From: Sideroxydans sp.
GTDB taxonomy: Bacteria > Pseudomonadota > Gammaproteobacteria > Burkholderiales > Gallionellaceae
DNA length: 64,000 nt
Assembly: GCA_013140695.1 (NCBI GenBank)
Contig: JABFSI010000103.1
Coordinates: forward strand, 1-64,000
Direction: 5' to 3'
Part shown: positions 33,619 through 43,057 of the stretch, piece by piece
Position numbering within the stretch: the stretch's first letter is position 1
Layout of the letters: every line of letters begins with the position of its first letter
The notes under the pieces: generated by a model
What the model was told of the DNA's origin: nothing
Databases searched by the model: none
Seen by the model: only the letters and a program-made list of their open reading frames with translations
Made by a program: the position numbers and the translations under genes

Positions 33619-34968
33619 ATGTCTGACCGCGATCACGGACCTAGTTCGATACTTTCAGTTGTCCAGACAATACTGGAAGAAGAAAGGTCACTAGATTTAA
33701 CGTCGCGTGACATAGCACTTCTGGTGCTAATACGACATGAACTCAACTCGGGTGATGATTCTGAGCTGTCCATCCCCTATTCGACAATACAAGCGTTGCA
33801 CAGCCGTCTTGATTCAATTGAGGCTGGCGGATCACAGAACCCAGAGCGCCGACTGACCGAAAGCTTAGCGCGTCTTATTAAGACAGAATGTGTGACCAAG
33901 GCGGACATGACCCGAATTCGGTTGACCGTAGACACCGAATACCAGCTCACCACAATCGGCGAATCGGTTGCCGAATGGCATTTGATGCAATCCGAGTTCT
34001 CAGGGGAACCGCTGACGGCGATTTTTCGATCATTCATCAGCCAGCTCATGCTCATCGCAGGAGATGCCGAGAAAGCGCAATCCCAAGAGGACTGGCAATC
34101 CAATGTGGTGCAGCAGATGCAATATGTGTTGAAGGGAATGCTGGTCAGTATTCAGAGACACCAGAAAGAATTGGACCGCCAGCACGCAGCATTAAGGGAC
34201 TTTGTACCCACGCTGTTGATACAGGCTAGCGAAGACTCGATAGGGCAATGCGAATCGCAACTATCCAAAGTGATCAAAACGATTGATGATCTTCAAGAAG
34301 TTGTATTGGCATCAACCAACCGGGCGCAGGCTCTGATCGATCAGATCGGCAACATAGCGCATTCCAGCGAGAGTACGAATACACCCGAGTCTTTAAGGGG
34401 CGTCGAAGCCATCTGCGATGAGTTTCAGCGCAGGCTAGTGAATATCTCTCTTTGGACGATACAACGTGCTACCGATTGGATAGACCATCACAACGTTGTG
34501 CACAACCATCTTCGAACGGTCGTTCGAATCGACCGCCAGCGTCGCATCTCAGATGCGTTGAAACGATCTATGGCAAGTGTGCCGAGGTGGACTTTGGAGG
34601 TTGCATCGGAGCCGTGTTTCATGCGGATGCGAGAAGACATTCAGCGCGATCACACCCCGAAAAAAGCACCCCGTGTCCGAAAAGATGCATCCAGCAGAAA
34701 CCGCGAATTCACAGATGAGCTTCCGGACAAAGTGCATGAAATTCTGCTTGCGCACCTCCAGAATGAATTGAGCGAAGGAAGCGCACGCGCATCGAGTATT
34801 TTAAGCAAGGTCGCTACGGAAACAATGGACGAGGTAGGTGTTCTATCTCAATTCTCATGGCTAATTGGTGAAATGACGCAAGCTGGGCGGATGGAAGATG
34901 GGATACGTCATTGGACTCGTACAACATCATGCATTGAAATCGAAGAATTTAAGGTGAACGCAAAATGA
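33619..34968 (+). CDS. MukF/MksF-like kleisin (Wadjet JetA counterpart)
   Basis: The 449-residue protein has the layout of MukF/MksF/JetA kleisins: a winged-helix-like N-terminus (about 25-130, with IPYSTIQALHSRLDSI and YQLTTIGESVAEW), a long helical middle (about 130-330) and a C-terminal part that should touch the SMC head. Start ATG 33619 is 1 bp after the regulator's stop. It overlaps the next gene by 4 bp. In MksBEFG and Wadjet, this subunit closes the SMC ring used for loop extrusion. Identity rests on gene order and overall pattern more than on strong motifs. Confidence 0.72.
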   Translation: MSDRDHGPSSILSVVQTILEEERSLDLTSRDIALLVLIRHELNSGDDSELSIPYSTIQALHSRLDSIEAGGSQNPERRLTESLARLIKTECVTKADMTRIRLTVDTEYQLTTIGESVAEWHLMQSEFSGEPLTAIFRSFISQLMLIAGDAEKAQSQEDWQSNVVQQMQYVLKGMLVSIQRHQKELDRQHAALRDFVPTLLIQASEDSIGQCESQLSKVIKTIDDLQEVVLASTNRAQALIDQIGNIAHSSESTNTPESLRGVEAICDEFQRRLVNISLWTIQRATDWIDHHNVVHNHLRTVVRIDRQRRISDALKRSMASVPRWTLEVASEPCFMRMREDIQRDHTPKKAPRVRKDASSRNREFTDELPDKVHEILLAHLQNELSEGSARASSILSKVATETMDEVGVLSQFSWLIGEMTQAGRMEDGIRHWTRTTSCIEIEEFKVNAK

Positions 34969-35588
34969 CTATCTTTAAAGATGATGAGTTTGTCGAGATT
35001 GATTTGCTTCTGCGTCGAGGAGCCCATATCAATCGCGCCAACATGGCTCTATACGATTACATGTGTCACCACCTAACTGAACTGAAAGATTTTTACTTCC
35101 GGTACGGGTGTTCGCTTTACCAGCATCCTGATGGGTTTTTTTACGCAACGGTCAAGGGGGGGAAGATTCAAACACGGCTGCTGCCAAAATCATGTGTTCA
35201 TCTAGGTATGTTCCTCGCACTTAAGGCTAGAGATCCAGAGATTACCAGGTCATCCGGACGAATATCCGTCAATCAGTTGCTTCAGGATATCGAGACATCC
35301 GTTCCTCGCGACATCCTTCAGCAAGTCTACGCACCTAAGCGCCGGGAGGCGGTTGTTGATGAGTGCATAAATGATGAACTCAACAAGTCGCTAAGAACGC
35401 TGGCAGAGCTGGGATTTATTGAATTGACGGATCTTGCGATACGACCATTGGAGGCAATCAACAGGTTTGCCGAGTTGGCTCGTAGTAATAATGAACCCAG
35501 CGATGAAAACCGATTGAATCTGATTGTGACGCGCGGTGTCGTTTTCCTCGAAGACGGCGAAGAGGTTGAAGGAGAGGCAGATGAGTAA
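34965..35588 (+). CDS. MukE/MksE-like KITE subunit (Wadjet JetB counterpart)
   Basis: The 207-residue protein fits the DUF4194/MukE type: two winged-helix domains (about 25-85, KDFYFRYGCSLYQHPDGFFYA; and about 120-185, LRTLAELGFIELTDLAIRP), and an acidic C-terminus. In the condensin-like complexes it binds the kleisin and DNA. It overlaps both neighbours (4 bp upstream, 8 bp downstream), so all four subunits are produced together. Length is normal for MksE/JetB. Confidence 0.82.
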   Translation: MTIFKDDEFVEIDLLLRRGAHINRANMALYDYMCHHLTELKDFYFRYGCSLYQHPDGFFYATVKGGKIQTRLLPKSCVHLGMFLALKARDPEITRSSGRISVNQLLQDIETSVPRDILQQVYAPKRREAVVDECINDELNKSLRTLAELGFIELTDLAIRPLEAINRFAELARSNNEPSDENRLNLIVTRGVVFLEDGEEVEGEADE

Positions 35589-38500
35589 AGCAAAAATTGA
35601 CCGTGTCGCATATGTCGGCTGGCGTGGGATAGTTGGTTGCGAAGTGCTTGAGCTCGATGAAGAGTTGACCGCACTGGTTGGACCAACAGGCGCTGGGAAA
35701 TCGACACTGGTCATGTGCATGGATTACGCCATTCTGCCAGACAGACGAACGATGGAGATACGCCCGATATCAGATGTTCAGGATATTCACAACGCGGGCA
35801 CTGACACGCTGGCTGCTCGCATCGACCCGGCCTATGGCTATGCCTACGTGGTGCTGGGGATCACCATGATAAATGGGAAAAAATTGATTGCAGGCATCCA
35901 CGTCTCGACAGTCGACGGGCATGCGCACTTTACCCGTTGGCTGATACGCGACGTGCCAGAAAATTCTTTGCTTCAGGATTTATTGAGCATACAAGATGGA
36001 GAGAGCGAGTATTACCCTGACTTTCCAGAACTAAAGCGCCATTTGGCCGGCAATGGAGTCTATATATCCATCTGTGGCACGATTGGCGAATACTGCCAAG
36101 CGTTATACGAAGCCGGAGTCTTGCCTTCGTCTATGACCTCTGGAACGGATAGGACACTATATGCAAAACTCATTGAGAGTACGTTCAAAGGTGGTATTTC
36201 AGAAGAGATCGCCACTAACCTAAAAGGCTATCTGCTGCCAGTACAATCTCAGGTGCAAGAACTGGTGCGTGGCTTGCAGGAATGTACAAACGATGTAATT
36301 AAAACCCGCAGTGCCGTAGCTGACGCGAAAAACCAGCTGAATATGCTGAAATCGACCTATGGCGTGGGGAAAGATGCAGTGATGACGGCATTGAAGGGAA
36401 TTGAAGCCGACGTTAGCAAAACCGAGCGTGAAATTGAGGGGGCAACTACATTTGTTTCGACTAAGCATGAAGAGTTAATAAGGTTGGATGCAAGCATACC
36501 GCGGCTCGTCGAACAGATTGAGGTGGCTGAACAGTTAAAGAAGTCAGCGATGGAAAATGGCCTTCATGAACTGCAGTTGCTAGGTGACCAGAAGGAGACA
36601 TTGTCTGGCACGCGTAACACACGCAAGACCACAATGGACGAAACGGCCAAAAGGCTTAAGGAGTTCAATGCTGGGTGCGCGCTTTGGCGCAAGGTAGCAG
36701 GAGCGTTGGAAAACGATGGCTACGATGATGTTAAGGCGGCGCAAGAGAAAAAAATAGAAGGGCTCAATCGGAGCATATACGGGATAGAAAAGGAGATGCA
36801 CACGCTGCAAGATGAGGATGAGCGTCTGTCTATGGATCGCTCGTCTTCGACTTCAGAGCATTTGGCCGAACTGCTCGGCGGACAAACGCTGGAGCAATCG
36901 CTCGGACGTGTGAGCGAAAAAGAATCTGTGGCGCTGGAAATGACGCTGGGCGGGCTGACAGAAGGCGTTGTCGGTGTGGATTTTGGTTCACTGGCTAGCA
37001 TTCCTGCGACTGACGATATTCCAAATCTATTTTGGTTGGGAGAGAAGACACCCAGCCCGAGGCCTATCAGGGAGTCGGGTGACTGGTATTTGTTGGCAGC
37101 TGCTGACGGATACATCGTGTCGAGCAAAAAAAGAGCTTCTGTGTTCGGCAACGATGCGCGGAAGTTGCGTCGGGTCGCAATCGCGGAGGAGTTGGAAATA
37201 CTATCCGGAAGACTTGGCATCCAGATTATCGCCAGGGACAAGGAACAAGAAAAACTGACTGAGTTCCTGAAAAATGATGGACTAATCAAGATATTTCTTG
37301 AAAATAGACAGGACGTATTTGCGATTGATCGGGCTGCCAAAAATGCAAAAAAGGAGTGGGAGCTAGCGGACGCAGCACTCAAAACAGCCGAGATAAAATA
37401 TCTCACATTGCAAGCAGATATAACTAAGATTGGTGAACCGCACGAGCGAATCCTATCTGGGTTACGCACAGACCTGAGTTCACAACAGGGTAAACGTCCT
37501 TTCCTTGTCAAAGAAATCGAGGATTCGGAAACCAGCTTATTGATGTTGAATAAACGAATGGACGCTTGCCGTCTCGAAGAAACATTTGCCAAGGAAATAT
37601 TGGGATGCGAATTCGCCCGCTTTTGGGCTACGGCAAGTGAAAGTGATTTTCCGACGCAAAATGTGGAGGGACTTCAGACAAGACGGATGTTGGAGGTTAG
37701 CAAAGCGCTGGGCGAAGAGAATCAAAATCGATTTGAGTCGTTTCGGGACTTTGATGCAGCCAATCGTGTCAGCATCGTGCGCATGTGGCCAGACCTGATG
37801 AAAGTGATCCAGGAAACCATTAGCATCGACATCGTAGACAAGGATGGTGAAGACTTGATTGAAGCCATGCAGATAAAACGGGCGCATCTCGATAGCGACC
37901 TTGCGCTGCAAGAGAACGAACTCGATGTGAAGGCGAATAGTATTTCTTTGAGCATCAACACCGCTGTCCGAACCCAAAGAAACAAGATCGACAAGTTGAG
38001 CAAACTGGGTCACACCATTTGCTTTGGAAATGTGAACGGAATCCGGCTTCAACTGGTGCCGCGTACAAATATGCTTGAGGTTTTGGAACAGTTCGCCGAT
38101 CAGCTGTCTCTACTCAGTAAGGAAAAGCCTGTCGACCAGGTGCTGAAGGATTTCTTTGATGCGGCCAGTTCCGTTAGGATCAGAATGGATGGGGCGAGTT
38201 TGCTGGATTATCGGGAATACGTGGATTTGGTGATTGAGACCAAACGCGAGGAAGGCGACTGGGAACTGGCTTCGTCGTTGTCTGGTGGCGAATCCATTGG
38301 GTGCGGGTTGGCAATCGCACTGATGCTGACGCGCTCTATTGCGAATCGGGGTGAGGCTGGCGGGGAGGGTGTCAAAACGGAAAATATCCGCCCCCTTTAT
38401 GGAGTGGATGAGATCAGTCGACTTGACGCTGCAGGTCAAAAAGTCTTGGTAGATTTCGCCAAACGTGAAAGGTTTCAGTTGCTGTTTGCAGCGCCAGAAC

Positions 38501-38616
38501 TTAAGCCATCGTATAACTGCACTCTCTACAACTTGAAGCGCATCTTCACACCAGAGGCGAGACTAATCATACGCGCATCAAGGTACCGCCCACAGTTGGG
38601 CATGGATGCCGCATGA
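35581..38616 (+). CDS. SMC-like ATPase MksB/JetC
   Basis: The 1011-residue ATPase begins with a MukB-type head: Walker A GPTGAGKST at 34-42, then the MukB-like stretch near 43-75. Coiled coils fill about 260-480 and 590-860, separated by a hinge-like globular segment. At the C-terminus lie the ABC signature LSGGES near 899-904 and Walker B LYGVDEIS near 939-946. Length fits MksB and JetC, and is much shorter than MukB (about 1490). The start at 35581 has GGAGAGG upstream. By analogy with Wadjet, the complex extrudes DNA loops and detects small circular DNA for cleavage by the next gene's product. Confidence 0.88.
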   Translation: MSKAKIDRVAYVGWRGIVGCEVLELDEELTALVGPTGAGKSTLVMCMDYAILPDRRTMEIRPISDVQDIHNAGTDTLAARIDPAYGYAYVVLGITMINGKKLIAGIHVSTVDGHAHFTRWLIRDVPENSLLQDLLSIQDGESEYYPDFPELKRHLAGNGVYISICGTIGEYCQALYEAGVLPSSMTSGTDRTLYAKLIESTFKGGISEEIATNLKGYLLPVQSQVQELVRGLQECTNDVIKTRSAVADAKNQLNMLKSTYGVGKDAVMTALKGIEADVSKTEREIEGATTFVSTKHEELIRLDASIPRLVEQIEVAEQLKKSAMENGLHELQLLGDQKETLSGTRNTRKTTMDETAKRLKEFNAGCALWRKVAGALENDGYDDVKAAQEKKIEGLNRSIYGIEKEMHTLQDEDERLSMDRSSSTSEHLAELLGGQTLEQSLGRVSEKESVALEMTLGGLTEGVVGVDFGSLASIPATDDIPNLFWLGEKTPSPRPIRESGDWYLLAAADGYIVSSKKRASVFGNDARKLRRVAIAEELEILSGRLGIQIIARDKEQEKLTEFLKNDGLIKIFLENRQDVFAIDRAAKNAKKEWELADAALKTAEIKYLTLQADITKIGEPHERILSGLRTDLSSQQGKRPFLVKEIEDSETSLLMLNKRMDACRLEETFAKEILGCEFARFWATASESDFPTQNVEGLQTRRMLEVSKALGEENQNRFESFRDFDAANRVSIVRMWPDLMKVIQETISIDIVDKDGEDLIEAMQIKRAHLDSDLALQENELDVKANSISLSINTAVRTQRNKIDKLSKLGHTICFGNVNGIRLQLVPRTNMLEVLEQFADQLSLLSKEKPVDQVLKDFFDAASSVRIRMDGASLLDYREYVDLVIETKREEGDWELASSLSGGESIGCGLAIALMLTRSIANRGEAGGEGVKTENIRPLYGVDEISRLDAAGQKVLVDFAKRERFQLLFAAPELKPSYNCTLYNLKRIFTPEARLIIRASRYRPQLGMDAA

Positions 38617-39563
38617 AAGATGCCGCCACAGAAATTGCCAGCCTAGCACGTCTCTTAGAGACAGGTACGATACGGGCGGGTAAAAAGAATGAATTGTTGA
38701 TACGTCGCCTCGAAACTGCGCGCTGGGTGATGTTGGGAAATCGAAAGGACGAATGGGTGCTTCGTCCGGAGAGAACTGCTGACATCGAAAATAGACTGTT
38801 ATTTTTGTTGCCTTCGTGGCGCACAGATTTCGAGTTTCTGCGGTCCATCGGGCGCAACCACTTCAATTCTTCTGATATTGAAGCGCTGCCAATGTTGAGA
38901 CGTAATTCAAACCCTTCTGGGCGCTTGCTAAATCGGAGAAATTGGAATGCCGCTTCTGGCGTGGGGCCAAAACACAGGGCAAAGATTCCTGCCCAGAGTT
39001 CGCTCACCAAAGATTGGGTGCTTCGAATACGTCCCAACAAGGGATTGATAGGTGTGATGGATAAAGGCGAGGTCGATCTGTATTGTATGGCATCAAGCTG
39101 GACAGAATGTGTGATACCGGAACGCGCTTGGATGGGGTTTCGTGGGTTATGCGGGGAACTCCCAAAGGTGATCATAACTTGTGAAAATCTTGGAGCTTAT
39201 ATCGACCTTCCCGTCCGAGAATCCACTATGGTGGTCTATTCGCCAGGCGCAGATACGGAAGCCGCAATAGCATTGTTGAAGATGCTACCAGAGGTGTTGT
39301 GGATGCATTTCGGTGACCTTGACCCTGAAGGCGTGGTCATTGCTGTCCGCATAGCTAATGAAACAGGGCGGCCGCTGAAGCTGGCGATCCCGGATTTTGT
39401 GATGGATTATCTAGATGCAGCCAAGCCAGTTGAAACACCGTGGCAAAACACGCCGGATATTGAAATTCTGAATGCGCTAAAAGGCAAGGAAAGACGAATC
39501 TTCCAAGAGGTGTTCATGTTGGATGATCGGCTGCCGAGTGCGTTGGATCAAATGGGTATTTAA
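38613..39563 (+). CDS. MksG/JetD-like TOPRIM nuclease subunit
   Basis: The 316-residue protein has an N-terminal arm (about 1-170) and a C-terminal TOPRIM-type domain (about 185-310) with VIITCENLGAYI near 187-198 and HFGDLDPEGVVIA near 233-245, which supply the catalytic glutamate and the DxD-like pair. Wadjet JetD and MksG cleave DNA after SMC-driven loop extrusion, which removes plasmids. It overlaps the SMC gene by 4 bp. With it, all four subunits of an MksFEBG/Wadjet-like system are present and look intact. Confidence 0.85.
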   Translation: MKDAATEIASLARLLETGTIRAGKKNELLIRRLETARWVMLGNRKDEWVLRPERTADIENRLLFLLPSWRTDFEFLRSIGRNHFNSSDIEALPMLRRNSNPSGRLLNRRNWNAASGVGPKHRAKIPAQSSLTKDWVLRIRPNKGLIGVMDKGEVDLYCMASSWTECVIPERAWMGFRGLCGELPKVIITCENLGAYIDLPVRESTMVVYSPGADTEAAIALLKMLPEVLWMHFGDLDPEGVVIAVRIANETGRPLKLAIPDFVMDYLDAAKPVETPWQNTPDIEILNALKGKERRIFQEVFMLDDRLPSALDQMGI

Positions 39564-39705
39564 ACTATCAAATTCGATCTGGTATTGAAGTCTGTTCGTT
39601 TAAGACCTTATTGTTTGAAGATATGTAATCCAACTCATCAATTCATTAGACGCCGCGCAGCGTATTTCATTTCATACACTAGATAACAGAAATCTCCACT
39701 ACAAA

Positions 39706-40713
39706 ATGAACTCAAAAATTGTTTACACCGACGTCAGTCTAAAGGGCTTCAACCTTGAAGCCGCCACGAAGGTAAAGAATGACGCTCTACCGACAATTTC
39801 AAAACTGCTATGCAATCTTACTCTACACGATCATTCTGGCAAACCAGTCTCCGTATCAGTTGACCTTAATGAGTTTGATTATGACAAAGAAATATTTATG
39901 CAGGCGAAAGCTACGCGACTAGGCGAGGCAAACTACATGATTGAAATTGGCGTGGGGCTCTTGGCCCAATTATCATTGATCGCTAAATCCATTGCTGCTG
40001 ACAAACAGGTGTTACGTGGTCGAACCAAATCCAAACTACTAGATGCTGACATTCGCAAAGATGGGCGCGAAAAGGCGCTTAGCGACTTCATCTTCCACTA
40101 TATGTTGACGTTTGTTATGTGGCATGAGGTTGCTCACGTAGCGCTTGGGCATCTGGATTGGCTTAATAAAAATTCTCAATTGAACGTAATTGAAGAATTC
40201 GGCCAAGAGAAATTTTGCGAAGTTAATTGTGTGCAGTACCAAACGCTAGAGGGCGATGCAGATCGACAAGCATCATTATGGACATCTGCGATGATTGATT
40301 ATTCTATTTCGTCTAATCCGTTCTTGCGATACCCAATCCTTACCGACGCTTTCCATGATATCGGGTACATTTATGGCGCGCTATTTGTATTTCTTGACTC
40401 GGTTGATAAGGAGATTTCACAATCATCCAGAAAGCATCCCAAGGCGGACGTAAGGCTAGGTATTGCTCTTTCCTTTGTCGAGGAGTACTTGATTAAATTC
40501 CATAAAGATTCTCATTCAACACTTATGCAACAGGTTTACGCAGGGGGGTTTAAGGCCCTGGCTACGATCTTGCATGCTGAGAAGAGACCCTTCGACGTAT
40601 CCGGCGTAGCAAATTTCATGGCTCAGAACGGACATCGAATCGATGCCATGAAACTACGCTCACTACAGCACAGCGTTACTAATTCATTGGGTGGTTCTTT
40701 CGTTGTTGCTTAA
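39706..40713 (+). CDS. HEXXH metalloprotease-like protein
   Basis: I do not recognise this 335-residue protein by name. A zinc-protease motif HEVAHVALGH lies at about 144-153, and LEGDADRQAS at about 182-191 supplies a likely third zinc ligand (a gluzincin-like pattern). Lit-type (U49) peptidases and ImmA-like enzymes share this general layout, but the flanks are unlike either. No signal peptide or membrane segment is seen, so it should be cytosolic. It stands alone, 142 bp after the MksG gene, with no clear promoter. A role in abortive defence is possible, by position only. Confidence 0.5.
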   Translation: MNSKIVYTDVSLKGFNLEAATKVKNDALPTISKLLCNLTLHDHSGKPVSVSVDLNEFDYDKEIFMQAKATRLGEANYMIEIGVGLLAQLSLIAKSIAADKQVLRGRTKSKLLDADIRKDGREKALSDFIFHYMLTFVMWHEVAHVALGHLDWLNKNSQLNVIEEFGQEKFCEVNCVQYQTLEGDADRQASLWTSAMIDYSISSNPFLRYPILTDAFHDIGYIYGALFVFLDSVDKEISQSSRKHPKADVRLGIALSFVEEYLIKFHKDSHSTLMQQVYAGGFKALATILHAEKRPFDVSGVANFMAQNGHRIDAMKLRSLQHSVTNSLGGSFVVA

Positions 40714-40831
40714 GTAATCAACCCATCTAACCTGCGCAAAAAGCCGTTAGGGTTGAGGCCAATACCTGTCAGATATACTACAAGTTATCCCTACAAAGAA
40801 CTCGTGGGTTGACTGTGCCTGATTTCCACCG

Positions 40832-41722
40832 TTAGCCAATAGGAGCGCTTACGATCTTCGGGTCCAAGATCATTTTTATTTTAATTCCACGTCGTCCGTT
40901 TAGTATGTCATATAACAATCGGACACGTGCCGACGTATCGAAAGTCGGCTGCTTCGCCTCCGGCATCCCAGGTATGATTGTGGAGAATGCTGATACCGTC
41001 GCCGAAAAATTGATATGTTCGAAGGAAAGTCGTTCCCCCTTGAATGTAGCTAAAGGAAATATTCTTTGCCTATAGATGTCGAAAAAAATATCCCCAAAAT
41101 AACCAAAGCAGTCGGTGACTGATAGTGCCAGAAGCATTCGGTAGATAAATCTTCCAAGCTCGATTGACAGAGGACTGCCTCCCTCTTCAGACATCTCACG
41201 AAGCAAGATCGTTAGGTAAGCCAACGAATCAATCCCGGTGCTTCTTTCGATTGAGCGCAACACTCGTATTGAAGCAGGTACTCGTGAATAGCTAAACCCT
41301 TGGCTTTTGAACACATACCGCAACACCTCCGGGCTCAGCTTGTGCAGCCAATCATCTGCATGTTCTGCAACAGGCAGTCTTGTTTGAAGGACTTGCCACA
41401 GGACATGATTCAGGGTGACTTGAGTACCAGGAAGTATTGCCTCAACACGGGCTACTAGGGATTTTTGCGGCATGCGCCGCCCGACTTCATACTTTGGCCA
41501 CTTGTTTTCAGGAATTCTATTGCCGTCATCAGTGGACGTTCTGAGATTGAGTTCCTTCTCAACTTTGTATGCGGTCGTAGCCTGAAGGCGATCCTTAAGA
41601 GTGGCAAACCAAAACGCCGTTCTGAGGACATCCATTTCATTTTTTCTCGTGCCTTGAGCTGCGGCCATATTCTTTTGCAGCCTGCTGCAAAAGTCCCGTT
41701 CTCGAAACTCTTTATCTGCCAT
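40832..41722 (-). CDS. Unknown protein next to the transposition module, possibly DNA-binding
   Basis: The 296-residue minus-strand protein is not recognised. An N-terminal stretch (about 40-95, LQATTAYKVEKELNLR, NKWPKYEVGRRMPQKSLVAR) could be a helix-turn-helix of the XRE type. The rest is hydrophobic-helical with no catalytic motif. It is divergent from the small gene at 41836, with 113 bp between them, the usual layout for a transposon regulator and its target promoter. It could control transposition or be an unrelated cargo gene. Confidence 0.55.
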   Translation of the reverse strand: MADKEFRERDFCSRLQKNMAAAQGTRKNEMDVLRTAFWFATLKDRLQATTAYKVEKELNLRTSTDDGNRIPENKWPKYEVGRRMPQKSLVARVEAILPGTQVTLNHVLWQVLQTRLPVAEHADDWLHKLSPEVLRYVFKSQGFSYSRVPASIRVLRSIERSTGIDSLAYLTILLREMSEEGGSPLSIELGRFIYRMLLALSVTDCFGYFGDIFFDIYRQRIFPLATFKGERLSFEHINFSATVSAFSTIIPGMPEAKQPTFDTSARVRLLYDILNGRRGIKIKMILDPKIVSAPIG

Positions 41723-41835
41723 ATCAATGGACTATGCAATCTTTAATAGAGTCACTTTACTCAATATATGGTGGCTAGCACAATTTTTTTCAGATAGTTA
41801 AGATTGGGTGTGACTGGATGTGACATTGAAAACGT

Positions 41836-42102
41836 ATGACTGATGATGCAAGAGTAAAGGGTCTGGCAGAGTTGCTTGAGCAAGATTTGATGGGCAAGTA
41901 CGGCCCGCTCATTTCGAATGACGACTTGCGCCAGGCTCTTGGGTTCGCTTCAAATGACGCATTCCGACAGGCATTGGCCAGAAAGACGATGCCAATCCCT
42001 GTATTCCCGCTCCCTAACCGGCGTGGGAAGTATGCTTTGGTAAAAGATGTTGCTACTTGGCTTTCTCGCCAGCGTGAAGCAGCAGCAGCGCAAATGAAAT
42101 AG
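41836..42102 (+). CDS. Small HTH protein (AlpA/excisionase-like)
   Basis: The 88-residue protein has a compact winged-helix pattern (about 25-80: ISNDDLRQALGFASNDAFRQA, FPLPNRRGKYALVKDVATWL) like AlpA- or MerR-type small DNA-binding proteins. It lies 256 bp before tnsA in the same direction. Small proteins of this type often sit beside tns genes and regulate transposition or expression. No ribosome-binding site is obvious before ATG 41836. Confidence 0.55.
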   Translation: MTDDARVKGLAELLEQDLMGKYGPLISNDDLRQALGFASNDAFRQALARKTMPIPVFPLPNRRGKYALVKDVATWLSRQREAAAAQMK

Positions 42103-42151
42103 GGCCGAAAGTAGGGGAAGGCCCGGAAAAGGAGCGAATATGTAAAAAACA

Positions 42152-42183
42152 AAAGCCGAGTTCACTTTCGTTCACTCGGCTTT
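42152..42183 (-). terminator. Hairpin terminator before tnsA
   Basis: A perfect 10-bp stem (AAAGCCGAGT at 42152-42161 with ACTCGGCTTT at 42174-42183). The T-rich tail is on the minus strand (TTTTGTTTTTT), so it best stops leftward transcription, yet it also lies just after the small HTH gene and may act in both directions. Confidence 0.65.
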
Positions 42184-42328
42184 GGTCGTGATGAGATGAA
42201 GATCCACCACTGGTTGGCGCTAGTAGTATCTCCATTCCGTCCCCCAAAGTCAAGCTCAAGACCGTATTTCTGGGATTTTTCCAGTCGCCGGAGGCATCCG
42301 TGCGTCCTGAATTCCCCGATTAGAGATA

Positions 42329-42344
42329 GCCGGCCCGTGCCGGC
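42329..42344 (+). promoter_or_regulatory. GC-rich hairpin directly before the tnsA ribosome-binding site
   Basis: GCCGGC-CCGT-GCCGGC forms a 6-bp stem that ends 3 bases before AGAGGAGG of tnsA (42359). This location could limit or protect ribosome access. It is seen in the sequence; the regulatory role is inference. Confidence 0.35.
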
Positions 42345-42358
42345 AAGAGGAGGCATTT

Positions 42359-43057
42359 ATGAATCATTCGTCACCAATATACCCACGCCACGACCGCCCG
42401 GCATGGAACCCTGGACGCGGAAGCTACGGCAACAACATGTGGCAAGCCTACAGCCCCAAGTTGAAAAGAAACGTAAGGCTGTACAGCGATCTTGAATATC
42501 ACCACTGGATTCTAGTCGAGGCGACACCAGAAATTGTCGCATTTTGCGAGCAGCCAGTCAGAATGCTGAGCAGGGTAGAGGGACGCGACCGTGCGTCCTA
42601 TATTGACATGTGGGTGAGATTTCGAGATGGCGCAGAACAATATCGGGAATTGAAATACGCCAAGGACATCTCTCAACTTGAAGACAAACCCTCCTTAAGG
42701 CAGCAGCTGTTTGTACAAGAATCGTGGTGTCGACGTAATGGCGCAGAACACCTTGTCGTAACAGATGAGGTGGTTCACGCCAACAAATTGCTGCTTCGCA
42801 ACTGGCGACTAATTCTATCCATCCTGGCAAATGCGAGGGATGCCGATCACGGAAAACTCAGACAGACAATTCTAGATGTCGTCGATGCGCAGGGAAGAAT
42901 TTCGATTGATGAGCTTCGTAGAATGATCATTGGTACCGAGGCCGCATTGCTGGCAGCAATATTTGAGCTGATCCAGAAGGGAAATATTCGGGCGCCCCTA
43001 GACACAACTGAGCTTAACCACTTTATGCTGCTGGAGGTGAATCATGCCTCTATGTAA
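42359..43057 (+). CDS. tnsA: TnsA endonuclease
   Basis: TnsA cuts the 5' ends of the transposon, so that the element moves by cut-and-paste together with TnsB. The 232-residue protein shows the restriction-enzyme-like active site of the family: E46 in DLEYHHW, D83 in YIDMWV and E97-L-K99 in RELKYAKD. The C-terminal part (about 150-230) is the winged-helix domain that contacts TnsC and DNA. A strong AGGAGG site precedes the start. It overlaps tnsB by 14 bp. Confidence 0.92.
   Translation: MNHSSPIYPRHDRPAWNPGRGSYGNNMWQAYSPKLKRNVRLYSDLEYHHWILVEATPEIVAFCEQPVRMLSRVEGRDRASYIDMWVRFRDGAEQYRELKYAKDISQLEDKPSLRQQLFVQESWCRRNGAEHLVVTDEVVHANKLLLRNWRLILSILANARDADHGKLRQTILDVVDAQGRISIDELRRMIIGTEAALLAAIFELIQKGNIRAPLDTTELNHFMLLEVNHASM

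Noticed and set aside
36720-37592. 290-codon minus-strand frame within the MksB-like gene
   Set aside because: Antisense to a coiled-coil region, serine-rich by codon mirror, no ribosome site.
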